This document shows positions 54,615 through 62,297 of a stretch of DNA of 62,297 nt, piece after piece. Within the stretch, counting starts at the first letter, position 1. Each line of letters begins with the position of its first letter. The position numbers and the translations under genes were made by a program. This DNA comes from Lachnospiraceae bacterium (GTDB taxonomy: Bacteria > Bacillota > Clostridia > Lachnospirales > Lachnospiraceae), in the NCBI GenBank assembly GCA_017437785.1, contig JAFRXH010000066.1, positions 1-62,297 on the forward strand, read 5' to 3'. A model generated the notes under the pieces. The model ran no database searches and was not told the DNA's origin. It saw only the letters and a program-made list of their open reading frames with translations.

Positions 54615-54643
54615 TTGATTGCTGATAAAAAATCTGTTATCAT
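54615..54643 (+). promoter_or_regulatory. Promoter of the RsmF-like gene, possibly leaderless
   Basis: TTGATT (54615-54620) and TATCAT (54638-54643) are 17 bp apart. The expected start of transcription, about 7 bases after the -10, falls on the ATG at 54651. Confidence 0.5.
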
Positions 54644-54650
54644 GCTTCTC

Positions 54651-56009
54651 ATGAATTTACCGGAAGCTTTTATAAAACGAATGGATAAACTGCTGGGCTC
54701 TGATGCCGGGGCTTTTTTTGCCGCCCACGACAAAGAGGCTTATAAAGCTTTTCACTTAAATACCGCACGTATGAGCAAAGCGGATTTTGAAAAGTGGCTT
54801 TCATCACAGGATAAGCTTACGGCAGCTCCCTGCAAAAACGGTTACGGTTATATCTATTCCCTTAAGGATGGGAGCACGATCGGTTCTCTTTCGCTGCACC
54901 ATGCCGGTGCGATCTACTCACAGGATCCTTCCGCCCAGCTGCCTGTATGCGGTGTAGAGATCAGTCCCGATATGCGTATACTTGATATGTGCGCGGCCCC
55001 CGGCGGCAAGACATCGCAGCTTGCAATGGCTGTAGACGGCGGCAGCGGTTTTGTGCTGGCCAATGAGCCCAATCCCCAAAGAAACCGCATTCTTATCTCC
55101 AATATCGAGCGTATGGGCTATCGTAACGTGATAAGCAGCTGCCTTGATCCCGCAGATATCGCAGATGTATACCCGGGATATTTTGATCTGGTACTGGTAG
55201 ACGCCCCCTGTTCGGGTGAGGGAATGTTCCGCAAGTATCCGGAAAGCATTGAGCAATGGAGTGTTGACAATATCATGCTCTGCGCTTCGCGTCAGCGCGA
55301 TATATTAAACAGCGCCGTAAGATGCCTTAAGGACGGCGGAATACTGATCTACTCAACCTGTACATACGCTCCCGAAGAAGATGAACAGCAGCTTGAGTAT
55401 ATGATAAACGAACTGGGGCTTTTAAGCTTTGAGCCGTCTCCTTTAGTCAGCGGATACGCATTAAAGACCGCAGACGGTGCATACCGTGCTTATCCGCATC
55501 TTTATGAAGGCGAAGGCCAGTTCATGGCTTATCTTAAGAAGCCGGGATCCGAAATACGTAAATACGGCAGCCGTCTTCCGTCAGCACTTAAGGAGTTATC
55601 AACATCCGAAGCAAAGGCGCTTAAGGATTCTGTAGGCAGTCTCTTTGACGATCATCCGCTGTATAAATACCGCGACCGTTATGTTATCGTCCGCTCTGTT
55701 CCCGAGATACTGCCCGAAAGGGGTATCAGCAGTATCGGTGTTACTGCTGCGGTATACGATGAGAAGAAAAAAAGATTCGTTCCTCATCATCAGTTCTTTT
55801 CGGCATATGGGAATGAACTGCCCTGCCGTCTGGATCTGTCGCCGGACGATCCTGATATAAGGCAGTACTTAAACGGAATGGAACTGACGGCAGGCGATGG
55901 ATTTTCAAAGGGCTACGGTGCGGTATGCGTATCCTCGGTCGCTCTGGGCGGGATACGTATCGCAGGCGGTCGTGCAAAAAACCTTTATCCCAAAGGATTA
56001 AGGGAATGA
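54651..56009 (+). CDS. RsmB/NOP family rRNA m5C methyltransferase (RsmF-like)
   Basis: This SAM-dependent enzyme methylates cytosine in 16S rRNA. Motif I DMCAAPGGKTSQLA near 108, motif IV VDAPCSGEGMFRKYP near 182 and the catalytic Cys in IYSTCTYAPEEDE near 240 are clear. A C-terminal RNA-binding region (about 380-452) ends VALGGIRIAGGRAKNLYPKGLR. Two ATGs (54642, 54651) compete. Neither has a ribosome-binding site; 54651 coincides with the predicted transcription start. The stop directly abuts that of rlmH on the other strand. Confidence 0.92.
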   Translation: MNLPEAFIKRMDKLLGSDAGAFFAAHDKEAYKAFHLNTARMSKADFEKWLSSQDKLTAAPCKNGYGYIYSLKDGSTIGSLSLHHAGAIYSQDPSAQLPVCGVEISPDMRILDMCAAPGGKTSQLAMAVDGGSGFVLANEPNPQRNRILISNIERMGYRNVISSCLDPADIADVYPGYFDLVLVDAPCSGEGMFRKYPESIEQWSVDNIMLCASRQRDILNSAVRCLKDGGILIYSTCTYAPEEDEQQLEYMINELGLLSFEPSPLVSGYALKTADGAYRAYPHLYEGEGQFMAYLKKPGSEIRKYGSRLPSALKELSTSEAKALKDSVGSLFDDHPLYKYRDRYVIVRSVPEILPERGISSIGVTAAVYDEKKKRFVPHHQFFSAYGNELPCRLDLSPDDPDIRQYLNGMELTAGDGFSKGYGAVCVSSVALGGIRIAGGRAKNLYPKGLRE

Positions 56010-56489
56010 TCATTTATGATACGGTTCATGTCTCATGATCTTATGGGCACGGTAGTACTGTTCAAGTAATACCACTCTCATCAGCTGGTGCGGCAGGGTC
56101 ATCTTAGAAAAAGATAAAAGCTCTGCCCCCTTTTTTATGCTTTCGTGTAAGCCAAGTGATCCGCCTATTATAAACTGTATATCCGATATGCCTTCGTTCA
56201 TCTTCTTCTCAAGCAGGGAGGCAAAGTCCTCGGATGAATACTGTTTGCCTTCAACAGCCAGTACCAGACGCAGGGCCTTATCGTTAAGATACTGCTTTAT
56301 CCGGCCGGCTTCGGTATTTAATATCTCTTCTTCGACGGCGGCAGATGCTCCTTCAGGCGTCTTTTCATCTTTAAGCTCTATGATATTTAATCTGCAGTAT
56401 GCCTTTAAGCGTTTGGAGTATTCGCTTACCGCATCCTCCCAGTATCTTTCTTTAAGTTTTCCTACGCAAATGATATCGGTCCTTATCAC
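56010..56489 (-). CDS. rlmH: 23S rRNA pseudouridine-1915 N3-methyltransferase RlmH
   Basis: RlmH is a SPOUT methyltransferase acting on 70S ribosomes. The family-defining IIGGSLGLHESIKKG near 105 and C-terminal LPHQLMRVVLLEQYYRAHKIMRHEPYHK (knot region) are present; 159 aa is normal. The start is GTG, overlapping the upstream stop (GTGA), with AAAGGAG 11 bases before. Confidence 0.96.
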   Translation of the reverse strand: MIRTDIICVGKLKERYWEDAVSEYSKRLKAYCRLNIIELKDEKTPEGASAAVEEEILNTEAGRIKQYLNDKALRLVLAVEGKQYSSEDFASLLEKKMNEGISDIQFIIGGSLGLHESIKKGAELLSFSKMTLPHQLMRVVLLEQYYRAHKIMRHEPYHK

Positions 56490-57010
56490 GAAGCCGCTTC
56501 TCCTTTAGCGTTTTCACCATTTTCATATAGCATCTGGTATATGCGTTCACTCATCTCGTCGATATATGCCGGATCAAGGTTCATAAATTTAAGATCCAGC
56601 TCATAGGATATGCGCTGCATACGCAATATGCATTTTTCTTCTTCTTCAAGTACGGAATTTTCAGCGATCATGCCTTCATCGAGTTTTTCACAGCTCAGAT
56701 TCTCTGCAGCCCACTTCATGATCTCTTCGGTGCGCTTATCCTCGGCTATGGCGCCTTTTCTAAGCCTTTTGGAACTCTTCATGGAATAATAACCGGCAAT
56801 GAGCAGGACAAGAGATATGATCCCCAGACTGCCGCACATAAGAAAGCGCCTGCTTATGCTCATATTTCCGGGTAAAAGATTAAATGCCCATAACAGTGCC
56901 AGTATCATAGCGGCGGCGCCGACTATAGTCAGCGCATAAGCAGACCCTTTCGCATCATTGGCCTGCTGAGCCTTACTGTGATAACCTGTCAGATTTTGTC
57001 CGGCCCCCAT
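56486..57010 (-). CDS. Two-helix membrane protein of unknown function
   Basis: The 174-aa protein has a polar N-terminus, two hydrophobic helices (about 25-45 and 57-77) and a charged, probably cytoplasmic helical tail (about 80-174) with many Glu. GGAGGG about 9 bases before the ATG supports the start. It sits between the zinc-ribbon membrane protein and rlmH in one orientation. I do not recognise the family. Confidence 0.7.
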   Translation of the reverse strand: MGAGQNLTGYHSKAQQANDAKGSAYALTIVGAAAMILALLWAFNLLPGNMSISRRFLMCGSLGIISLVLLIAGYYSMKSSKRLRKGAIAEDKRTEEIMKWAAENLSCEKLDEGMIAENSVLEEEEKCILRMQRISYELDLKFMNLDPAYIDEMSERIYQMLYENGENAKGEAAS

Positions 57011-57040
57011 AAGCTTTCCCTCCGATCAAGTGTCGTGAAC

Positions 57041-58738
57041 TTACCATTCCTCTTCTTCATCATAGATCACGGGTAAAGGTACTGCATACATTTCAGGTTC
57101 TATGTAATCCCCCAATGTAAAGCTGCCGTCCTCATCGGATCTGACGCCTTTATACATAAAGCCTGTCTTGATATCGCCCATATAATAGGCTCCGGTTCTC
57201 ATAGAGTTATCTGAGATATCCGTAATATATTCGGTTATGATATAGAATATCGATTCATCAAACTTGATGGCTGCGTTTACACCGTAGGTATATTTATTCA
57301 TATTACCCGGCAGATGCCCGTCAAGGTCTGTGGTCTTGCCCTGGTTGATATTTAACTGTTTGATGGCATCTATAAATATCTGCGCATCTACCTCCGCATC
57401 AAGAGTAAGCTCAAAATCATACTCGGTCAGATCGCCCGGTACACCTTCCTGGCTGTAAGCTATAAACATCATATGCGAATGTCCGATGGGCATGGGAACA
57501 GGGCTTAGATATTCGGGACTCTCATCCGTAGGTTCCTTACCGTCAGTGGTATAATAGATGCGGCAATATCTCTGGGCGGTAGCGGTTATAAGCTCCGGCT
57601 CGGTGAATTCTCCGCCTTCGGGCGTTACCACGGGAGCATCGGGTTTGATTATGTCTATGGTATAACGTCCTTCGGTCAGATCCGATACGATACCGTAATT
57701 ATTTACAAATATTGCTTTTACATTATATATACCCAGCTCAAAATACAGGGGTGTGGTATATAATTCGCTGTCTAATGTGGGTTCGGTACCGTCTAAGGTA
57801 TAATAGATATTACCCGCTGTAGCGGCAGAAAGCTTAAGCCATAATACATCATCATATACACCGGGTTCTTCGGAAAGCTCCGGAGCAGGTGCGGTATATT
57901 CCTGGAACTGGCTTACTATGCTGGCATCATCGCAGCTTTCCAGTATCGTTTCTATCATTGCATAATCCTTGCGCTCGGCATAATAATCAATGACCTTGCG
58001 GTAAGCTAACTGTGAATTGACATCGTGGGCATAGATGATCTCCCATAGCATCAGTAAAGCCTTTTCTTCTTCATCATTGCTGAAATAATATTCGACCAGG
58101 GTGAATTTAAGGCTGGTATCTTCGGAATCGATCTCGAGAGCCTTTTCCATATGTTCAATAGCCGTAGTGAAATCGCCTTCGGCAGCAGCGTCCTTAGCCA
58201 GCTGTGTCTGGTAAGACTGGGAATTTTCCATATACAGACGTTTGCTTATCCTGGAAACACCCCATGCACCCAGAGCGATCAGCGCAAGGAAAAGCAGCAA
58301 AAACAGCCAGCGGAACCTGCTCTCCCTGATAGCAAGTCCCAGCTGATGCCAGGCATCTTCATCATAGAAATCATCATCATCTATATAATCGCCGTCATAC
58401 TCTTCGTCAAAATCGTCGAGTTCTTCGTCATCATCGTAGTAGTCGTTCTGATCGTTCGGTGAGTATGTCCTTACATCATCTTCGTCATCATCGTCATCAT
58501 AGTACTCATCATCGTCATCATAGTACTCATCATCATAATAGCCGTCATCTTCATTGCTGTCGGTATCTTTGTCCATATCAATAACATCCAGATCATCAAG
58601 CTCAAGGCCTGATAATCCGTCATTGATACTGTTTTCTATTGCCGGATCAAAATCGGGGATGAGTTTAAGCTCCGCTCCGCAATTACTGCAGAGCAGCAGC
58701 CCTTCTTCTATCTCACAACCGCACTCGGGACAGGTCAT
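57041..58738 (-). CDS. Zinc-ribbon, acidic, single-pass protein with TPR and chitobiase-like domains
   Basis: Order of parts in 565 aa: N-terminal zinc ribbon with two CxxC pairs (CPEC, CSNC, 3-20); an extreme Asp/Glu/Tyr tract (about 50-130), with runs such as YYDDDDEYYDDDDD; one membrane helix (about 143-162); TPR-like helices (about 175-265); two chitobiase/beta-hexosaminidase C-terminal type repeats with IYYTLDGTEPT near 315 and IYYTTDGKEPTDES near 392; and a final alpha/beta domain (about 430-550). A cytosolic sensor and an outer binding part seem likely. The function is unknown. Confidence 0.78.
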   Translation of the reverse strand: MTCPECGCEIEEGLLLCSNCGAELKLIPDFDPAIENSINDGLSGLELDDLDVIDMDKDTDSNEDDGYYDDEYYDDDDEYYDDDDDEDDVRTYSPNDQNDYYDDDEELDDFDEEYDGDYIDDDDFYDEDAWHQLGLAIRESRFRWLFLLLFLALIALGAWGVSRISKRLYMENSQSYQTQLAKDAAAEGDFTTAIEHMEKALEIDSEDTSLKFTLVEYYFSNDEEEKALLMLWEIIYAHDVNSQLAYRKVIDYYAERKDYAMIETILESCDDASIVSQFQEYTAPAPELSEEPGVYDDVLWLKLSAATAGNIYYTLDGTEPTLDSELYTTPLYFELGIYNVKAIFVNNYGIVSDLTEGRYTIDIIKPDAPVVTPEGGEFTEPELITATAQRYCRIYYTTDGKEPTDESPEYLSPVPMPIGHSHMMFIAYSQEGVPGDLTEYDFELTLDAEVDAQIFIDAIKQLNINQGKTTDLDGHLPGNMNKYTYGVNAAIKFDESIFYIITEYITDISDNSMRTGAYYMGDIKTGFMYKGVRSDEDGSFTLGDYIEPEMYAVPLPVIYDEEEEW

Positions 58739-58754
58739 ACTTTACCTCCGCAAT

Positions 58755-60425
58755 TCAGAACAGGCCTGTGATCCTGCCGTTTTCGTCAGAGACATCTATG
58801 CTGTAAGCAGCAGGCACTTTAGGCAGACCGGGCATACTCATTATGCTTCCGGATATAGCCACGACAAAGCCGGCACCTGCACTGACATAGATCTCCCTTA
58901 TATGAAGTATAAAACCACTCGGTGCTCCCAAAGCCTTGGGATCATCAGATAATGAATACTGTGTCTTGGCCATGCATACGGGTAATGAACCAAAGCCCTG
59001 TTCACTGAGCAGTTTAAGTTCCTTTTCGGCTGCCTTTGAGTATTCCACACCGGCTGCACCGTAGATCTTTTTGGCTATAGCATCGATCTTGTCCTTAAGA
59101 CTGTCATTGTCGTTATAGATAAAATTCTTTGAAGAAGGCTTGTCGCAAAGCTCCTTTACGATCCGTGCAAGTTCTATGCCGCCGTCTCCGCCTTTTGCAA
59201 AAACTTCCGAAAGCGCAAAAGGAACTCCAAGCTCTTTACAGATATCATTAAGAGCAGCTATCTCCGCATCGGTATCTTCCGCAAAACGGTTTATCGTAAC
59301 AGCCACATTTACACCGTATTGTTTTAAGTTCTCGACATGCTTTCTTAAATTGGCACTACCGGTCTTTAAAGCTTCTGTATTTTCTTTCTTCAGGTCAGCC
59401 AAAGGCACGCCAGCATTATATTTAAGCGCACGTATCGTAGCTACCACTACCACTGCATCCGGCCAGAGACCGCTTTTGCGGCATTTGATATCCAGGAATT
59501 TTTCCGCTCCCAGATCTGCGCCGAATCCTGCTTCGGTGATACAGTAATCGCCCAGTTTGAGCGCTGTGCGGGTGGCTATAACACTGTTACAGCCGTGGGC
59601 TATATTGGCAAAAGGTCCTCCGTGTATGATGACCGGCGTATGCTCAAGCGTCTGGACCAGATTGGGCTTTATGGCATCTTTAAGCAGTGCCGCCATAGGC
59701 CCGGTCGCCTTCAGATCCTTTGCAGTCACTGCATTTCCGTCAAGGTCATAAGCCACGATGATACGTGAAAGCTTATCCTTAAGGTCCTTCATGTCCTCGG
59801 CCAGACATAAGATCGCCATTATCTCACTGGCAACAGTGATCACGAAATGGTCTTCCCTTACAAAACCGTCATTCTTATCGCCAAGCCCAACAACGATATT
59901 ACGAAGGACGCGGTCGTTCATATCAAGACAGCGCTTCCAGATGATGCGCCTGGTGTCTATGCGCAGTTCATTTCCCTGATGGATATGATTATCCAGTATG
60001 GCTGCAAGCAGGTTATTCGCAGAAGTTATCGCATGGAAATCTCCCGTAAAATGAAGATTGATCTCTTCCATCGGCAGGACCTGGCTGTATCCGCCTCCTG
60101 CAGCGCCGCCCTTAACACCAAAGCAGGGGCCTAAGGAAGGCTCACGAAGCGCCAGCACGGCTTTCTCACCTATCTTTGCAAAAGCCTGGGCAAGTCCCAC
60201 ACTGGTAGTGGTCTTTCCTTCTCCGGCCGGTGTGGGATTGATCGCGGTGACCAGTATAAGCTTGCCGTCCTTATTGGATTTAAGGCGTATAAGGGCTTCA
60301 TCCGATATCTTTGCCTTATACTTACCGTATAATTCAAGCTCGTCCTCGTCAATGCCTATACCGGCCGCCACTTCCTTTATGGGCAGCATTTTCGCTTCCT
60401 GGGCTATTTCGATATCACTCTTCAT
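58755..60425 (-). CDS. fhs: Formate--tetrahydrofolate ligase
   Basis: Fhs makes 10-formyl-THF from formate, THF and ATP, central to one-carbon metabolism in clostridia. The P-loop [16 protein letters not shown] near 62, [19 protein letters not shown] near 95 and the ALKYNAGVP and [11 protein letters not shown] segments match the family, and 556 aa is the standard length. AGAGAGGTG upstream supports the ATG. It is 12 bases downstream of the ftsK gene. Confidence 0.97.
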   Translation of the reverse strand: MKSDIEIAQEAKMLPIKEVAAGIGIDEDELELYGKYKAKISDEALIRLKSNKDGKLILVTAINPTPAGEGKTTTSVGLAQAFAKIGEKAVLALREPSLGPCFGVKGGAAGGGYSQVLPMEEINLHFTGDFHAITSANNLLAAILDNHIHQGNELRIDTRRIIWKRCLDMNDRVLRNIVVGLGDKNDGFVREDHFVITVASEIMAILCLAEDMKDLKDKLSRIIVAYDLDGNAVTAKDLKATGPMAALLKDAIKPNLVQTLEHTPVIIHGGPFANIAHGCNSVIATRTALKLGDYCITEAGFGADLGAEKFLDIKCRKSGLWPDAVVVVATIRALKYNAGVPLADLKKENTEALKTGSANLRKHVENLKQYGVNVAVTINRFAEDTDAEIAALNDICKELGVPFALSEVFAKGGDGGIELARIVKELCDKPSSKNFIYNDNDSLKDKIDAIAKKIYGAAGVEYSKAAEKELKLLSEQGFGSLPVCMAKTQYSLSDDPKALGAPSGFILHIREIYVSAGAGFVVAISGSIMSMPGLPKVPAAYSIDVSDENGRITGLF

Positions 60426-60437
60426 AATACACCTCTC

Positions 60438-62297
60438 TTACTTGCGTTCCTTTAGGAATTCCTCAAGCTGCTGCATACTCATTAGTACTTTGCGTGGTTT
60501 GGTACCCTCTTCGGGACCTACAATACCGTTAGCCTCCATCTGGTCTATGATACGTGCCGCGCGGTTAAATCCTATCTTGAATACCCTCTGCAGCATACCG
60601 CTGGAAGCTTTCTCTTTTTCGATGACAAAGCGGCAGGCTTTTTCAAAATATTCGTCAAGGCCGTCTCCGCTGTCACTATCGGCAGCCTGCTCATCGGCGC
60701 CGGCTGCGGGTGCAGCAGAAAGATTGCTTACTTCATCAAGTATCTTCTGGTCGTAAACTTCTTTCGCTTCTGTACGGGACTTAAGGAATTCGGCAACCTG
60801 CTGTACCTCTTCATCGGAAACAAAAGCCCCCTGCACTCTCAGCGGCTTATTATAGCCCTGGGGTGAAAACAGCATATCTCCGTATCCAAGAAGTTTCTCA
60901 GCACCGGTTGCATCCAGTATCGTACGTGAATCCACGCCGCTACCGCATTTAAGAGCAACACGGCTGGGCATATTGGCTTTGATAAGACCGGTTATTACAT
61001 CTACGGAAGGACGCTGTGTAGCTATTATAAGATGGATACCTGCGGCACGCGCCAGCTGCGCGATACGGCAGATCGAATCTTCCACTTCTTTTCCGGCTAC
61101 CATCATCAGATCCGCAAGCTCGTCCACGATTATCACTATCTTGGACAGCTTTTTGGCTACAGAACCGTCATCCTCCGTAACCTTGCCTTTTTCGACCATT
61201 TCGTTATAGGCATCGATACCTCGTACGTCGTGATCGGCAAACAGTTTGTATCTGCGGCCCATTTCGGCTACAGCCCAGGCCAGTGCGATATTTGCCTTTC
61301 TGGGTTCCGTCACAACAGGCATCAGAAGATGGGGAATGCCGTTATATACGGAGAATTCGACAACCTTGGGGTCTATAAGTATCAGCTTGACTTCTTCGGG
61401 CGTCGCATTAAACAGTATACTTTGAATTATCGAATTGGTAAATACGGATTTACCGGAACCTGTAGTACCTGCAACCAGCAGATGCGGCATCTTGCCGATA
61501 TCTCCTACGATCACACGTCCGCCGATATCCTTACCTACCACAAAGGTAAGTTTGGAAGAAGCTTTCTTAAACTCGTTGGATTCGATAAGCTCCTTAAGCG
61601 AAACAGGTATCCTCTCCTTATTGGGGATCTCTATACCTACAGCCGCTTTACCGGGAATGGGTGCTTCTATCCTTATCTCTTCGGCAGCCAGATTAAGCTT
61701 AAGATCATCTGCCAGATTTACTATCTTATTGACCTTTATACCTTCTCCAAGCTGCAGCTCAAAACGCGTAACGGAGGGGCCCTGGCTTATATCATTGACA
61801 GTGGCAACAACACCGAAGGATTTGAGTGTCTGCTGCAGTAAAAGAGCGGTTTCTTTAAGCTGCGCTTCCGAATCACCCTTAATACCTTTTTTGCTGTCCT
61901 TTAGCAGTGAAACAGGAGGTTTTTCATAAGGGCGCGAAACAACGGCCGGAGCATCACCTGCAGGGTGGGGATTATTCTGTGCAGCTGCCGGTGAAGAGTC
62001 AGCCGGTGAAGCAGCTGCTGCAGAAGCAGCCGGCATGGGTTCTTCTTTGGGAAGCGGAGCCGGTTCATCCTTGCTTTTAACAGAAGTAACGTTTTCGCTC
62101 TCATCCTCATCAACCCATGAAGGCTTGGGCTTCTGGGGGAGCATTTCCTCACTTTGGGGCTTTTCTTCTATAACGGGTGAGGGCGCGGGAACAGTTTCTT
62201 CAGGGGTATCACTTACTGTTTCTGCTTCACCGGCCTGCTCCGGCTGCGGCGTAACATCTGTGGAATTATCGTAAGTGACTATCTTAAGCTCCCTGAT
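60438..62297 (-). CDS. ftsK: FtsK/SpoIIIE-family DNA translocase, N-terminal part outside window
   Basis: The frame stays open to the window edge, so about 619 C-terminal residues are seen. First comes a Pro/Ala/Glu-rich linker (about 110 residues), then the motor: alpha and beta domains with Walker A LLVAGTTGSGKSVF, Walker B VIIVDELADLMM and IGIATQ-type IIATQRPSVDVITG. The gamma winged-helix domain closes the protein (CRFVIEKEKASSGMLQR ... MEANGIVGP), which in FtsK reads KOPS/SRS polarity sites. The membrane domain must lie upstream. The protein moves DNA through the closing septum. Confidence 0.95.
   Translation of the reverse strand: MRELKIVTYDNSTDVTPQPEQAGEAETVSDTPEETVPAPSPVIEEKPQSEEMLPQKPKPSWVDEDESENVTSVKSKDEPAPLPKEEPMPAASAAAASPADSSPAAAQNNPHPAGDAPAVVSRPYEKPPVSLLKDSKKGIKGDSEAQLKETALLLQQTLKSFGVVATVNDISQGPSVTRFELQLGEGIKVNKIVNLADDLKLNLAAEEIRIEAPIPGKAAVGIEIPNKERIPVSLKELIESNEFKKASSKLTFVVGKDIGGRVIVGDIGKMPHLLVAGTTGSGKSVFTNSIIQSILFNATPEEVKLILIDPKVVEFSVYNGIPHLLMPVVTEPRKANIALAWAVAEMGRRYKLFADHDVRGIDAYNEMVEKGKVTEDDGSVAKKLSKIVIIVDELADLMMVAGKEVEDSICRIAQLARAAGIHLIIATQRPSVDVITGLIKANMPSRVALKCGSGVDSRTILDATGAEKLLGYGDMLFSPQGYNKPLRVQGAFVSDEEVQQVAEFLKSRTEAKEVYDQKILDEVSNLSAAPAAGADEQAADSDSGDGLDEYFEKACRFVIEKEKASSGMLQRVFKIGFNRAARIIDQMEANGIVGPEEGTKPRKVLMSMQQLEEFLKERK

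Noticed and set aside
61032-61841. 269-codon plus-strand frame
   Set aside because: It lies opposite the conserved FtsK motor domain and shows no domain of its own.

Overview
The window reads as a chromosome segment of a low-to-mid GC Gram-positive anaerobe, most likely a member of the Lachnospiraceae (Clostridia). The reasons are: ribosomal protein L27 carries the Firmicutes N-terminal extension next to the Prp protease that trims it; SepF, an HlyD-like protein followed by YggS, MreBCD-PBP-RodA-MgsA, and a LexA with Gram-positive SOS boxes are all present; ATA codons are common. There are 49 substantial protein genes, two very small doubtful ones, no rRNA or tRNA, no recognisable insertion sequence and no CRISPR array.

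Layout. 1-6362 (+): the tail of a secreted repeat protein, threonine synthase, a response regulator with a degenerate GGDEF domain, an aminopeptidase P and a flotillin. 6465-7560: a small proline-rich protein (-) and sepF (+). 7798-12924 (+): aroB-lspA-rluD, an AI-2E family transporter and a VanZ-RDD protein. 12950-15865: a tyrosine recombinase, a repeat-rich gene-free stretch, and a LysM protein divergent from lexA across a cluster of SOS boxes. 15953-19744 (-): rplU-prp-rpmA-obgE-yhbY-yqeK-rsfS, without the expected nadD. 19782-23793 (-): a large secreted protein broken by a frameshift. 23890-26417 (-): P-loop protein, HlyD-like protein, yggS. 26511-34338 (-): elongasome operon mreBCD-pbp-rodA-mgsA-dac. 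34461-36000 (-): YnbB-like enzyme and a small protein. 36001-37357: about 1.36 kb of repeats and large inverted repeats. 37358-54601 (-): one long run of tightly packed genes from a pyrimidine-nucleoside phosphorylase through phoH-ybeY, a flippase, two flavoproteins, proB/proA, miaB, mutS, mutL and miaA. 54651-56009 (+): an RsmF-like rRNA methyltransferase. 56010-62297 (-): rlmH, two membrane proteins, fhs and the C-terminal part of an FtsK translocase.

Most genes are housekeeping: amino-acid synthesis, ribosome assembly, rRNA and tRNA modification, mismatch repair and cell-wall growth. The least ordinary parts are the two gene-free repeat regions (13985-14677 and 36001-37357), the frameshifted surface protein with a caspase-like His/Cys pair, the MgsA with Glu in place of its catalytic Asp, and the SOS-controlled LysM gene. 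The strongest candidate for something undescribed is the miaA-proximal region. It holds five 75-bp units that each fold into a hairpin, a 312-bp fold-back element with arms of about 105 bp, and a short peptide frame that occurs twice in opposite orientation. All functional statements come from reading the sequence and from recalled family knowledge; no searches were run.
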